A DNA stretch of 44,603 nt, from assembly GCF_938017775.1 (NCBI RefSeq), contig NZ_CALIIU010000036.1, positions 1 through 44,603 on the forward strand, read 5' to 3'. The notes under the pieces are model-generated. The model did no database searches and was not told the origin of the DNA. It saw only the letters and a program-made list of their open reading frames with translations. The DNA comes from an uncultured Campylobacter sp. Its GTDB lineage: Bacteria; Campylobacterota; Campylobacteria; Campylobacterales; Campylobacteraceae. The position numbers were made by a program, and so were the translations under genes. Positions 16,167-25,350 of this stretch are shown piece by piece (position 1 is the first letter of the stretch; the number at the start of each line of letters is the position of its first letter).

Positions 16167-17501
16167 TTGGACACGGACAGTTCGGTTTTAATGTTAGTTT
16201 TAGCTTTTGTATTCATCTTTATGAATGCTTTTTTTGTTCTTTCGGAATTCTCAATCGTCAAAGTAAGAAAGTCTCGCCTCGAAGAGCTTATCAAGGATAA
16301 AATTCCAAACGCAAAGCTCGCTTTTAAAATTTCAAACTCCCTTGACACCTATCTTAGCGCCACTCAGCTAGGCATTACGATAAGCTCGCTCGCCCTCGGC
16401 TGGATCGGTGAGCCCGCGGTATCAAGACTGATCGAGCTGCCACTAAGATCCATCGGCATAGGCGGCGGAGCGGCGGCGCATACGATCGCCTTCGTCATAT
16501 CTTTTACGCTCGTTACGTTATTTCATGTCGTACTCGGCGAGCTAGTGCCAAAATCCATCGCTATTGCTAAAACCGAGAAGATCGTGCTTTTTATCTCTAG
16601 GCCGCTTCATATTTTTTGGATTATGTTTTTTCCGATCATAAAGGCATTTGACTTCATCGCTGCCGTCTCGCTTAAAATCATCGGCGTAAAGCCCGCCAAA
16701 GAGAGCGAGCTCGCGCTTTCTGACGAAGAGATCAAAATCATCGCAAGCGAGAGCCTAAAAGGCGGCGTGCTCGATAGCCTAGAGACCGAGATCATCAAAA
16801 ACGCCGTCGATTTTAGCGACACAGTCGCTAAAGAGATAATGACGCCACGGCGCGATCTCATATGCCTAAATAAGCAAAAAAGCTACGATGAAAACTACGC
16901 AACCGTATTGCAGTCGAAATTTACGCGCTTCCCATATATCGACGGCAGCAAAGATAACGTCCTAGGCCTCATCCACATCCGCGACATCATCCAACAAAAG
17001 GGAGATAAAAGCTTCGATAAGATCGTGCGCAAGCTCATCATCGTGCCTGAAAACAGCCCGATCTCTAAAATTTTACCTATGATGAATAAGCAGCGCATTT
17101 TTGCCGCGCTCGTCATCGACGAATACGGCGGCACGGCGGGATTTTTGACGATGGAAGATATAATAGAAGAAATTTTTGGCGACATCAACGATGAACACGA
17201 CGCGAATGCACAAAATTTTAAACGTATCGACGAGAATACCTTTGAGTTTAGAGGCCGCTTCGAGATCGAAGGCGTCGAGGAGGTGATGGGCATCGACTTT
17301 GATGAGGAGACCGAGCAGCTAACGATCGGCGGCTACGTCTTTAATCTCTTCGGCAGCCTACCTGAAATCGGCGATAAAATAAGCGATGAAAACTGCGACT
17401 ATGAAGTGCTGCGAATGGACGGCACTAGGGTCTCGCTCGTAAAAGTCACCAAAAGGTGTGACCAGGAACTGCAAGAAAGAGACGAGAATAAAAACGAGTA
17501 G
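16167..17501 (+). CDS. CNNM/CorC-type membrane protein with CBS pair (HlyC/TlyC family)
   Basis: This 444-residue inner-membrane protein has an N-terminal DUF21/CNNM domain with four hydrophobic segments (about 1-180). Two CBS domains follow (about 210-330; EIMTPRRDLICL, then IDEYGGTAGFLTMEDIIEEI), then a C-terminal CorC_HlyC domain (about 350-430; FEFRGRFEIEGVEE). Relatives are linked to magnesium and cobalt efflux or resistance; haemolysin is a historical name. The start is a TTG at 16167, with AAGGA 8 nt upstream; the first ATG would cost eight residues and has no ribosome site. The gene is monocistronic, ahead of fumC. Confidence 0.88.
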   Translation: MDTDSSVLMLVLAFVFIFMNAFFVLSEFSIVKVRKSRLEELIKDKIPNAKLAFKISNSLDTYLSATQLGITISSLALGWIGEPAVSRLIELPLRSIGIGGGAAAHTIAFVISFTLVTLFHVVLGELVPKSIAIAKTEKIVLFISRPLHIFWIMFFPIIKAFDFIAAVSLKIIGVKPAKESELALSDEEIKIIASESLKGGVLDSLETEIIKNAVDFSDTVAKEIMTPRRDLICLNKQKSYDENYATVLQSKFTRFPYIDGSKDNVLGLIHIRDIIQQKGDKSFDKIVRKLIIVPENSPISKILPMMNKQRIFAALVIDEYGGTAGFLTMEDIIEEIFGDINDEHDANAQNFKRIDENTFEFRGRFEIEGVEEVMGIDFDEETEQLTIGGYVFNLFGSLPEIGDKISDENCDYEVLRMDGTRVSLVKVTKRCDQELQERDENKNE

Positions 17502-17688
17502 AGATAAGGCGCATTTGGTGCGGCGTGCGTAAATCCGGTCGCTTTGAGCGTGACGCAAAATCTCGGCGCAGGCTCTGAAGCGATCAAAACAGCGGTAAAA
17601 CTTAATCGGCAAGCGTTTTGAGCTGCGCCGAATAGTATGTCGCCGCCTAAAATTAAAATTCCGAAATTTCTCTTAGAAAGGATTAGTT

Positions 17689-19116
17689 ATGGAATTTCGT
17701 ATCGAAAAAGACACGATGGGCGAGGTAAAGGTACCAAATGATAAATATTGGGGTGCGCAGACACAGCGCAGCCACGATAACTTCGAGATCGGCGTAGGGC
17801 TAGAGACGATGCCAAAAGAGGTCATAGAGGGCTTTGCCTATCTAAAAAAGGCGTGCGCGCTTGTTAATCGTAAGCTAGGCCGCCTAGACGAGCCTCGCAC
17901 CGAGGCGATAGCGCAGGCGTGCGATGAAATTTTAAACGGCAAACTGGACGGAAATTTCCCTCTAGTCGTGTGGCAGACGGGCTCGGGCACGCAGTCGAAT
18001 ATGAATTTAAACGAGGTCGTCTCAAACCGCGCGATGGAGATTTTGGGGTTAAATTTCCGCGACAAAGCGGCGCTGGACGTCAAAGATGCAAAATTCGTGC
18101 ATCCAAACGACCACGTAAATAAGGGCCAGAGCTCAAACGACACTTATCCGACGGCGATGCGAATAGCCTTTGTGTTAGAGCTTCAAAAAAAGCTGCTACC
18201 AGCGATAGAAAAACTTGAAGCGACGCTGGATAAAAAGACCGCCGAGTTTGCGGGGATCGTAAAGATCGGCCGCACTCACCTGCAAGACGCTACTCCGCTC
18301 ACACTCGGGCAGGAATTTAGCGGCTACGCGCATATGCTAAAGGCGAGCAAGGCGCAGATCCTCGCTACTATGCCGTTTTTAGAGGAGCTTGCTATCGGCG
18401 GCACGGCGGTGGGCACAGGGCTAAACTCGCACCCGAAATTTAGCCAAATGGTAAGCGACGAGCTAAACGCGCTAACAGGCACGGCATTTAAATTTAAATC
18501 CCATCCGAATAAATTTCACGGCCTAACCAGCCACGACGCCGAGGTATTTTTAAGTGGCGCGCTAAACGGCTTGGCGGCAAATTTGATGAAAATCGCAAAC
18601 GACGTGCGCTGGTTAGCAAGCGGGCCAAGATGTGGTATCGGCGAGATAAATATCCCCGAAAATGAGCCGGGAAGCTCGATAATGCCGGGCAAGGTAAATC
18701 CGACGCAGTGCGAAGCCGTCACGATGGTAGCGGCGCAGGTGATGGGCAACCACGTCGCGATTTCCGTCGCTGCAAGCCAGGGCAACTTCGAGCTAAACGT
18801 CTTTAAGCCGGTGCTTACCTACAACCTCATCCAAAGCATTCGTCTATTAAGCGACGCGATGCTAAGCTTTGAGAAACACTGCGCGTGCGGTATCACGGCA
18901 AATGCAGCAAAAATCGACAAGCTACTTCACGAGAGCCTAATGCTAGTAACCGCGCTAAATCCGTATATCGGCTATGCAAATGCCGCCAAAATCGCCAAAA
19001 CGGCGCACCACAACGGCACGACGCTACGCGAAGAGGCGATAAAATCGGGCATATTAACCGCCGAGGAATTTGACGCGTGGGTGGTGCCTGAGGATATGAT
19101 CGCGCCGAAGGAATAA
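17689..19116 (+). CDS. fumC: Fumarate hydratase class II
   Basis: This 475-residue cytosolic enzyme interconverts fumarate and malate. The aspartase/fumarase signature GSSIMPGKVNPTQCE is present at about 325-340, along with TGSGTQSNMNLNEV near 103 and GRTHLQDATPL near 190. SSNDTYPTAMR is also intact. These blocks distinguish class II fumarase from aspartase reasonably well, although annotation between fumC and aspA relies on overall similarity. AGAAAGGA precedes the ATG. In Campylobacter, fumarate serves both the citric acid cycle and fumarate respiration. Confidence 0.95.
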   Translation: MEFRIEKDTMGEVKVPNDKYWGAQTQRSHDNFEIGVGLETMPKEVIEGFAYLKKACALVNRKLGRLDEPRTEAIAQACDEILNGKLDGNFPLVVWQTGSGTQSNMNLNEVVSNRAMEILGLNFRDKAALDVKDAKFVHPNDHVNKGQSSNDTYPTAMRIAFVLELQKKLLPAIEKLEATLDKKTAEFAGIVKIGRTHLQDATPLTLGQEFSGYAHMLKASKAQILATMPFLEELAIGGTAVGTGLNSHPKFSQMVSDELNALTGTAFKFKSHPNKFHGLTSHDAEVFLSGALNGLAANLMKIANDVRWLASGPRCGIGEINIPENEPGSSIMPGKVNPTQCEAVTMVAAQVMGNHVAISVAASQGNFELNVFKPVLTYNLIQSIRLLSDAMLSFEKHCACGITANAAKIDKLLHESLMLVTALNPYIGYANAAKIAKTAHHNGTTLREEAIKSGILTAEEFDAWVVPEDMIAPKE

Positions 19117-19567
19117 ACTGGCGCCTTGCTTTTGGGCTCGGCAGGGTTCGCTCGGCGGAATTCGGCGAGATTAGGGCGTTTCGGCAAAATTTTATCGTTT
19201 CGATAAATTTTGATTGTTTCGACGAAATTTGATTGTTTTGCGTGACATGCTCGCCTTGAGTGATTTCGTAAAGCTTGCCTTGCACGGTTTTGCCGAGTTT
19301 ACTTTAAAGCAATTTTGCCGAGCCTTCTTTAAGATCCGTAAATTTGAGAGCGAAATTTGCGGATTAAATTTGCTTCGATAATGCAGCTTTTGCGGTTCGC
19401 AAAATGGCGAGATTACCGAGGCTAAAGCCGCCTTTTGCCTTTAAATTTCTATCCGTCATTTCGCGCCCCGCCAAATACACATCGAAACCGCCGCTAAGAT
19501 AAAATTTTAAATGCTTCGTAAGCACCCAAACGATAAAATGCGCCAAAATTTACAAAACGAGGATTTT
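19117..19567. other. Gap without a recognised gene
   Basis: About 450 bp. It contains repeated TTGATTGTTT(C/T)G-like phrases at 19208-19240 and TTGC(C/T)GAGxxT phrases at 19290-19325, but no gene, clear terminator or palindrome. The frame that runs through its end has no ribosome site upstream of 19568. Confidence 0.45.
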
Positions 19568-20380
19568 ATGAGGGACTATGATAAGGAGCCATTGATCATA
19601 AACGATTACACCGTCTATCATGTATTTTCCTGGAGCATATTTACTTGCATATTGGGTTTTTCGCTTTTGGGTTATGATCTGATTATGACTGGCACTACGG
19701 GGAAATTTAGCGCTTTCGGTATCGTTTCTTTAATTTTTGTGACATATTCTTTCATACGGCTAAGAATTTCGGCGGAGCAAAATTTTTCTAAAAATCCGAG
19801 CTATTTTTATTTTTCAAACAGCCTGATCCGCTACGTCGAAAATATAGATATGAAAGATAGCATAATTTCCGAAACCAAAATAGCCCCCGATCCGTCCGCA
19901 AATATATCTAGTGTTCATTTCTGCGTAGTATGCGAACTAGAAAACTCTTACGGCAGGTTCCATTATTTAAGCTCGTATGAGTTGTATAGATATTCAAGCA
20001 TAGGCGTTCATATAGGCAAACTTGCTCTTTATATAAAGCATCTAATGCTATATTTAATATTTGCTCTGCCGTATAAAATTTACAAGCTCAAAAAGAGCTC
20101 GGAGCCCCTTTGGCTGTTAAAAAGAAATTTTGTCGTTAAATTTAACAACAGAAATTACTTTTTAATAAATGCCGTATCTACAAAAGAGTATTATGAGCTG
20201 CTGCAATATTTCAAGGCGCTAAACGTAAAAATAGAAGATCGGACCGACTTTATACCGCAGGCTCAAAATAGCGGCTATTTCACCGATAAAAACGAAATTT
20301 GGAGCGACGATTTTAGCGATACACAAATTCCGAAGAAAAATTTTAAATGGAAGCTTAGGCGGTTTTTTAGTTTGGATTGA
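19568..20380 (+). CDS. Two-helix membrane protein of unknown function
   Basis: This 270-residue protein is not one I recognise. Two adjacent membrane helices lie at about 20-65 (WSIFTCILGFSLLGYDLI, then FGIVSLIFVTYSFI). A further hydrophobic stretch is near 150-170. The soluble remainder is rich in Tyr, Phe and Lys, with FIPQAQNSGYF near the C-terminus. The start at 19568 is chosen for CGAGGA just upstream; an ATG at 19511 would add 19 polar residues. The codon use is more AT-rich than in neighbouring genes, so transfer is possible. It has no operon partner. Confidence 0.7.
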   Translation: MRDYDKEPLIINDYTVYHVFSWSIFTCILGFSLLGYDLIMTGTTGKFSAFGIVSLIFVTYSFIRLRISAEQNFSKNPSYFYFSNSLIRYVENIDMKDSIISETKIAPDPSANISSVHFCVVCELENSYGRFHYLSSYELYRYSSIGVHIGKLALYIKHLMLYLIFALPYKIYKLKKSSEPLWLLKRNFVVKFNNRNYFLINAVSTKEYYELLQYFKALNVKIEDRTDFIPQAQNSGYFTDKNEIWSDDFSDTQIPKKNFKWKLRRFFSLD

Positions 20381-20581
20381 AATTCTAGCCTGAGCACGAG
20401 CCGTTAAATTTCACAAGCGAATAGGGCAGAGTGAGGCAGCGAGACAAATACCGCTCGCTAGCTCCGCTCATTACAGCCGCAAAGCTGCGGCAGGCCAAAT
20501 CGATCTGACCCGTCGTCGCAGCAAATCCTCGACGATCTGGGGATAGAGTCTCGCCCTAAAACCCCAGACCGCTCCCAATCC

Positions 20582-23098
20582 CTACTTCGCCCCTTTAGGC
20601 GGCATAAATGCGGTTAGTTTGATATCCTCGCCCGCCTTGTGTTTATAAAGCTCGATATTTACTAGCGCCGTGTGGGAGATGTTGCCGTTGGCAAGCTCGC
20701 TCGTAGGCAGATCGATCGTAAGCACGTTCGGATTTCCGTTTTTGCAAAGCCCCTCGGCGTTAGGATCATACCACGCACCTTCGAAGATCTGCACCACGCC
20801 GCGCATTATGTCGTCGCTTACGTTGGCTCCCGCTAAAATTTCGCCGCGAGCGTTAAACACGCGCACCAGATCGCCCTGTTTGATGCCAAGCTCCTTAGCG
20901 TCCTCGGTATTTATTAACACTGGCTCTCGATCCGCGACGGCGTATCTCTTGCGATTTGAGGTGTTGCTCTGCTGCGAATGCAAGCGGTCATACGGATGGA
21001 TGCTAAGCAGGTGAAATTTCGCAGGCTTATCCTTCATCCCGAGCCACTCGACGGGCTCAAACCACATCGGATGTGCGCCGCAGTCTTTGTAGTTCATCGC
21101 AGCGATCGTATCGGAGTAAATTTCAATCAGCCCGCTAGGCGTTCCCAAAGCCTCCAAAACGGGATCATTTCTAAAATCCTCAAAGCTCACGTACGCAGCA
21201 CTCTCTGGCGTTTCGTAAAATTCCGTCGGCTCGTTTTTCTCCCACCACTGCTCAAAGCTCGGCATCTGTATGCCCAAAGCGGTGTTTGCATTCACAGCGC
21301 TTGCCGCTCCTTCGTAAAATTCTTTGATCCAATCCATCTCCGTTTTGCCACCGTCCGTATATACTTCGGCAAGTCCGTCCGCGTAAGCCTTGCAAAGGTC
21401 AGTAAAAATTTGATAATCGTCCTTCGCGCCGTGCTGCTTAGCGACGACCTGCTTCATCGGGATGATATGCATATTGGAGTAATCTCCGCTCATCGTAATG
21501 TCGTTACGCTCATACTCCGTCGTGGTCGGGAACACGATGTCCGCCATCTTCGCAGTAGGCGTCCAGTAAATTTCATTCACTACGATGGTGCGCGGCTTGC
21601 GCCAAGCCTTTATGTTGGTGTTGGTATCTTGATGGTGCACGATCGGATTTCCGCCGACCCAGTAGATAAAATCGATCTTCGGATAGGTGATCTTTGCACC
21701 GTTCGCGTCGATCGTCTTGCCCGGATTTAGTAGCGCGTCCGCGATACGAGCTAGAGGAAAGGCAACCTTCGCCGTATTTACCAGCCACGCTTGGGCTGCT
21801 TCGCCGCCTTGCTTTTGATCCTGCGCAAGCCCTAGGAATTTGCCGTCCTTAACGACGCCGACGCTAGCCGCGTTCATTCCGCCGATCACGCCGCCCGCGC
21901 AGGTAGGCGCGCCGCCGTTAGCGTAGTGGTAGCTAAAACCGAAGCCTCCTCCGGCAAGTCCGATCTGCCCTAGCATCGCGCACAAAGTTACGATCATCCA
22001 GTGCGCCTGCTCGCCGTGATGAGCGCGCTGGATACCCCAACCCGCCATTATCATCGTGCGGTTTTCGTAAAATTTTATCGCAAGCTCTTTGATCACGTCC
22101 GCGCTAATGCCGCAAATTTCACTAGCCCACTCCGGCGTCTTAGCCACGCCGTCGCTCTGCCCCGTGAGGTACGGTACGAATTTTTCAAAGCCCACGGTGT
22201 AGTTTTGTAAAAATTCCTTATCGTACTTGCCCTGCGAGTAGAGGTGCTGCGCCATGCCTAGCATCATCGCTACGTCGGTGTTCGGGCGAGGGGTGATCCA
22301 TTTCGCCTTGTCCTCGAAATACTTGCCGCTTACGGTTTTGATCGGATCGATGATGATGATCTCTTTGTCGCTATTTTTTAGCTGCTCGAAATACTTAAAA
22401 CCCTGCTCGTCCGAACTCGTCCACGCCACGCGAAGCGTAGAAATCGGATTGAGCCCCCAAAAGACCACGACTTTGGAGTTTTCAAGAACCACGGGCCATG
22501 AAGTTTGCTGCTCATAAACCTGATTTGAGCCCGTTACGTGCGGCATTATGACCTGCGCCGCGCCCGTAGAGTAATCGCCCGTGACGCCCGTAAAGCCGCC
22601 GCTTAAGTTCATAAATCTATGAAGCAGCGTCCTTGAGACATGCACGTTGCCCGTGCTCTGCCAGCCGTAGCTGCCCGCAAACACCGAGCTCGCGCCCTTT
22701 TGCTCGCGCGTTTTTTTAAGCTCGCGCGCGACGAGTTTGATCGCGTCTTCATATTTTACCTCGACCCATTCGTCAAGCCCGCGAAGCTCAGGCTTTGGAT
22801 TATCGGGATCGGCGAGGTAAGATTTTCGCACCATCGGCGCTTTGACGCGCGTGTTATAAACGAGATCCGCCATCGTATTTTGAAGCGTATTGGGGATTTT
22901 AGAGGTGATCTTCCACGGCGCGGATTTTACGATCTTGCCGTTTTTAACGCTTGCTTTTAAAATTCCCCATCGCGCCGCGGTTAAAATTTCGCCGTTTTTC
23001 TTAAGCGCGGTAAGTTTATCCGCCGCAAGCATCGAGCTTGGAATGAGCGGAAGCGCCGAGACCGCCGCGCCGAGCTTTAAAAAATTTCGTCTTTTCAT
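20582..23098 (-). CDS. TorA/DMSO-type molybdenum N-/S-oxide reductase 1
   Basis: This 838-residue Mo-bisPGD enzyme is exported by Tat (RRNFLK at 3-8, hydrophobic stretch to about 25). It lacks an N-terminal Fe-S motif, as in the DMSO/TMAO/biotin sulfoxide reductase branch. The Mo ligand should be Ser177 in GDYSTGA. Tyr144 and Trp146 in GSYGW match active-site residues of DMSO reductase as I recall them. It should reduce TMAO or DMSO in the periplasm with electrons from the cytochrome c encoded upstream, whose stop it overlaps by four bases. It resembles the C. jejuni pair Cj0264c/Cj0265c. TMAO versus DMSO preference is not decidable. Confidence 0.9.
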   Translation of the reverse strand: MKRRNFLKLGAAVSALPLIPSSMLAADKLTALKKNGEILTAARWGILKASVKNGKIVKSAPWKITSKIPNTLQNTMADLVYNTRVKAPMVRKSYLADPDNPKPELRGLDEWVEVKYEDAIKLVARELKKTREQKGASSVFAGSYGWQSTGNVHVSRTLLHRFMNLSGGFTGVTGDYSTGAAQVIMPHVTGSNQVYEQQTSWPVVLENSKVVVFWGLNPISTLRVAWTSSDEQGFKYFEQLKNSDKEIIIIDPIKTVSGKYFEDKAKWITPRPNTDVAMMLGMAQHLYSQGKYDKEFLQNYTVGFEKFVPYLTGQSDGVAKTPEWASEICGISADVIKELAIKFYENRTMIMAGWGIQRAHHGEQAHWMIVTLCAMLGQIGLAGGGFGFSYHYANGGAPTCAGGVIGGMNAASVGVVKDGKFLGLAQDQKQGGEAAQAWLVNTAKVAFPLARIADALLNPGKTIDANGAKITYPKIDFIYWVGGNPIVHHQDTNTNIKAWRKPRTIVVNEIYWTPTAKMADIVFPTTTEYERNDITMSGDYSNMHIIPMKQVVAKQHGAKDDYQIFTDLCKAYADGLAEVYTDGGKTEMDWIKEFYEGAASAVNANTALGIQMPSFEQWWEKNEPTEFYETPESAAYVSFEDFRNDPVLEALGTPSGLIEIYSDTIAAMNYKDCGAHPMWFEPVEWLGMKDKPAKFHLLSIHPYDRLHSQQSNTSNRKRYAVADREPVLINTEDAKELGIKQGDLVRVFNARGEILAGANVSDDIMRGVVQIFEGAWYDPNAEGLCKNGNPNVLTIDLPTSELANGNISHTALVNIELYKHKAGEDIKLTAFMPPKGAK

Positions 23099-23703
23099 TT
23101 CATATCCTTTAAATTTACGTCCTTGGAGTGCTTTTGCAGATACTGCACCACCGTCCAGCTCTCATCCTTGCTAATAGGCGTGCGCGAAAGCATCGATTTG
23201 ATGTAGCCCGGCCATCTGTTGGCTTCGTAGCTGACGGGCTGGTGCAGAGCGTGACAGACGCTACACGAGGCTTCGAATTTCTCCTTCGCTCCCGCGAAAA
23301 TTTTATCCACGTCGCCGCTTAGCGCGCCCTCGTCGGTGTAGGCGGTTATTTTAACCTTATTAAAGCCGTCCTCTTCGCCCAAACTCTCGCTTTGAAATTT
23401 AGCCTGCTTCGAAAACGCCACCGCGATTATGCGCGCTTTAGGCGTGAAATAAATAACGTTGGGCGCCTTTGGATTTTGATAGCCGGTGAGCGAAAATTTC
23501 ACTACTCCGTCCTTAACCTCCAAAACCTCTATGGCGTTTGTGGGCAGCAGCCTGCCGTCCTTGTGCGACAAATCGCCGCTTACGCTTACCTGCTTTAACA
23601 CCGTGCCGTAAAGCGTCTCGCCCGCCTTGACCTCGGCGCCAGCGTAGCTTGCGATCGTAGCCGCAAGAGCCGCCGCAGCCGCAATAGAATTTAAAAACTT
23701 CAT
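23095..23703 (-). CDS. Monohaem cytochrome c, electron donor to reductase 1
   Basis: This 202-residue periplasmic protein has a Sec signal (to about residue 23), a beta-rich middle of unknown fold (30-100), and one haem site CSVCH at 147-151 with a short C-terminal helix. A single haem near the C-terminus is the pattern of the Campylobacter cytochromes paired with TMAO/DMSO reductases, in place of pentahaem TorC. It lies between the DsbI-like gene (20 bp gap) and the reductase (four-base overlap). It should carry electrons from the menaquinol pool or its dehydrogenase to the reductase. Confidence 0.9.
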   Translation of the reverse strand: MKFLNSIAAAAALAATIASYAGAEVKAGETLYGTVLKQVSVSGDLSHKDGRLLPTNAIEVLEVKDGVVKFSLTGYQNPKAPNVIYFTPKARIIAVAFSKQAKFQSESLGEEDGFNKVKITAYTDEGALSGDVDKIFAGAKEKFEASCSVCHALHQPVSYEANRWPGYIKSMLSRTPISKDESWTVVQYLQKHSKDVNLKDMK

Positions 23704-23723
23704 GCTTATCCTTTCTTAAAATT

Positions 23724-24335
23724 TTAAAAACTTCTCGTAAATCTGCCGTATAAAAAGCTCGCAAACATCACGACCAAAACGGCCGCGAATGCCGCAAACG
23801 CTACTTGCGCGCACTGCGCCGCGTCTGCAAATTTAATGCTCGGCACCAGATAGAACCCCTCGCCGTAAAATCCGCCGAAAAAGCTCTGCACTTCGCTAAG
23901 CGCGGTGCCTGCGGGGAAGGACGGGGTGCCCGTGCAACTTGCGGGGCGAAATAGCTCCGGCAGCAGGCTATCAAGCGGCGCCGCAAAAGGAAACGCGGGC
24001 GCTGCGAGGCAATTTGCCGTATCTGCGGCGGGGTGCGGCGCGGAGCTTTGTAGATAGCCGTATATCGCGCCCGCAAAGCCGAGCAGGTAAGCAACGAGTC
24101 TTGCTATGAAGCCAAACGGTAGCAGCAAGCCGATAAGCGCGCCCACGCCCGCTACGGCAAAGCCCAGACGCACGAGGGTGCTCGTCTGCGTAGGCGACAT
24201 AAAAAGGTAGCGCTGAAAGAAAAAATGCGATACCGCAAGATAGCCTGCACTTATCACAAAGAGCCAAAACCACGGCGCAGCGGTATTTTGCCACGCGTAA
24301 ATCTTCAAAATCAATCTATTCAAGATCTCCTCCAT
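23724..24335 (-). CDS. DsbI/DsbB-fold membrane protein lacking the catalytic CxxC
   Basis: This 203-residue protein has four membrane helices (about 20-40, 54-74, 76-95, 176-196) in DsbB topology. It aligns with DsbI-type thiol oxidases from memory: FFQRYLFMSP fits the loop-1 start, and the loop-2 block FPFAAPLDSLLPELFRPASC, then LSEVQSFF and YLVPSIKF, fit the DsbI loop. The loop-1 CxxC is replaced by TQTS (49-52). Arg56 remains in the place of the quinone-site Arg48 of E. coli DsbB, and Cys109/Cys134 match the second pair. It is first in the reductase operon. It cannot do normal DsbB chemistry; a quinone-linked or assembly role is inference. The ATG at 24335 is assumed; GGAGGAG just inside could serve a later TTG. 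Confidence 0.75.
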   Translation of the reverse strand: MEEILNRLILKIYAWQNTAAPWFWLFVISAGYLAVSHFFFQRYLFMSPTQTSTLVRLGFAVAGVGALIGLLLPFGFIARLVAYLLGFAGAIYGYLQSSAPHPAADTANCLAAPAFPFAAPLDSLLPELFRPASCTGTPSFPAGTALSEVQSFFGGFYGEGFYLVPSIKFADAAQCAQVAFAAFAAVLVVMFASFLYGRFTRSF

Positions 24336-24344
24336 CTTATAAAA

Positions 24345-24374
24345 TTCTTAAGAATACTTTTTAATCTTAAGATT
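24345..24374. promoter_or_regulatory. Twin CTTAAG palindromes in the leader of respiratory operon 1
   Basis: TTCTTAAGAA (24345-24354) and AATCTTAAGATT (24363-24374) share the core TCTTAAGA, with centres 19 bp apart, near two helix turns. From the predicted transcript start at 24383 they lie at about +9 to +38, a position where a bound dimer pair would block transcription. The regulator is not in the window. Confidence 0.5.
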
Positions 24375-24389
24375 TAAATTTATGAGGGA

Positions 24390-24395
24390 ATTATA
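24390..24395 (-). promoter_or_regulatory. Extended -10 promoter of respiratory operon 1
   Basis: TGCTATAAT on the minus strand. The hexamer lies at 24395-24390, 55 bp before the DsbI-like start, and should drive the three-gene operon down to 20582. Confidence 0.6.
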
Positions 24396-25350
24396 GCAAT
24401 AAAAGATAAAAATTCAGGTCTGCATTGCCCTAAATATCGGAGTTTTATAAGCTTTAAGCTTAACGTATAAAATTTCAATTTTAAAATTTGACGCTCCTTG
24501 CGTGGCGGCGGAAAGTTTTTGAGATATGAAATTAAAATGATAGATTTTATAAAATTTTATCTTTGTCGGGATCTGTTTTGAGGAAAAATAAAATTTTGAT
24601 CCGAAGTAGGGCGGTTTTTTCTCGGTCGCGCGCCGCTTTTTAAAAAACGAACGGGGCGCGAAGCGGGACGTCACAAGCGAAACAAGACGAGATGCGGCAG
24701 AAGATAGGCGCGGTAGAGCGGAACCCGGCGCGACAAGATAGAATAAAGCTAGCGGCGCGGCGCAAATTTTAAAATCATGCGCGCTTAAAATTGTAATCGC
24801 CCGAAGTTGCGCTCGATCAAAACAGCCCGTACTCGAAATTTACGCCTTACGGTGGCGCAGCGCAGCAAATCTAAAATTTAAAATTTGAGACCGTTAAAAA
24901 CGCGGCTGCATAAATCCTTCGACTAAATTTTATCCGTTTAATCGCCCCGTCGCGAGCCTTTTAAAATTCAAACTCTCTGCACCCGAGATACTGCGCATGC
25001 TTGAAGATGAAATGAAGAAAGGAGCGACCCTACGTCAAATTCGAAAAACTATTCCCGCGCGCTAAAGTCGGTTTGGTAAATTAAACCGACAAGATCGATT
25101 CTGCATGAAGGCAGCGAGAAAAGGAGGCCATTTGCGCCGCAGATCAAAGCCATAAATACGCATAGGTGGGAGATAAAGAGGGCGGCGGCGCGGATCAATT
25201 TTGCGCGCGAGCGCGTAGGAGTGCACGCAGTGTTATCTCGCAGTAGAATTTTACGGATTTGATCTCGCGCGTAAAGGACGAGATCAAGCCTAAATGCCCG
25301 TACAAGGGTAAATTTACGCAAGCCGCACAAAAACGATCTTATGCAAAGCG
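24396..25350. other. 1-kb gap without a credible gene
   Basis: Open frames at 24414-24674 (-) and 25049-25330 (-) lack ribosome sites and recognisable protein character. The sequence is mixed GC and AT words without long repeats. No RNA gene was recognised. Confidence 0.5.

Noticed and set aside
20978..21730. Plus-strand frame of 250 codons
   Set aside because: Antisense to the reductase 1 gene; no protein family character.
24414..25330. Two short minus-strand frames in the 1-kb gap
   Set aside because: They lack ribosome sites and any recognisable domain; composition is that of spacer DNA.
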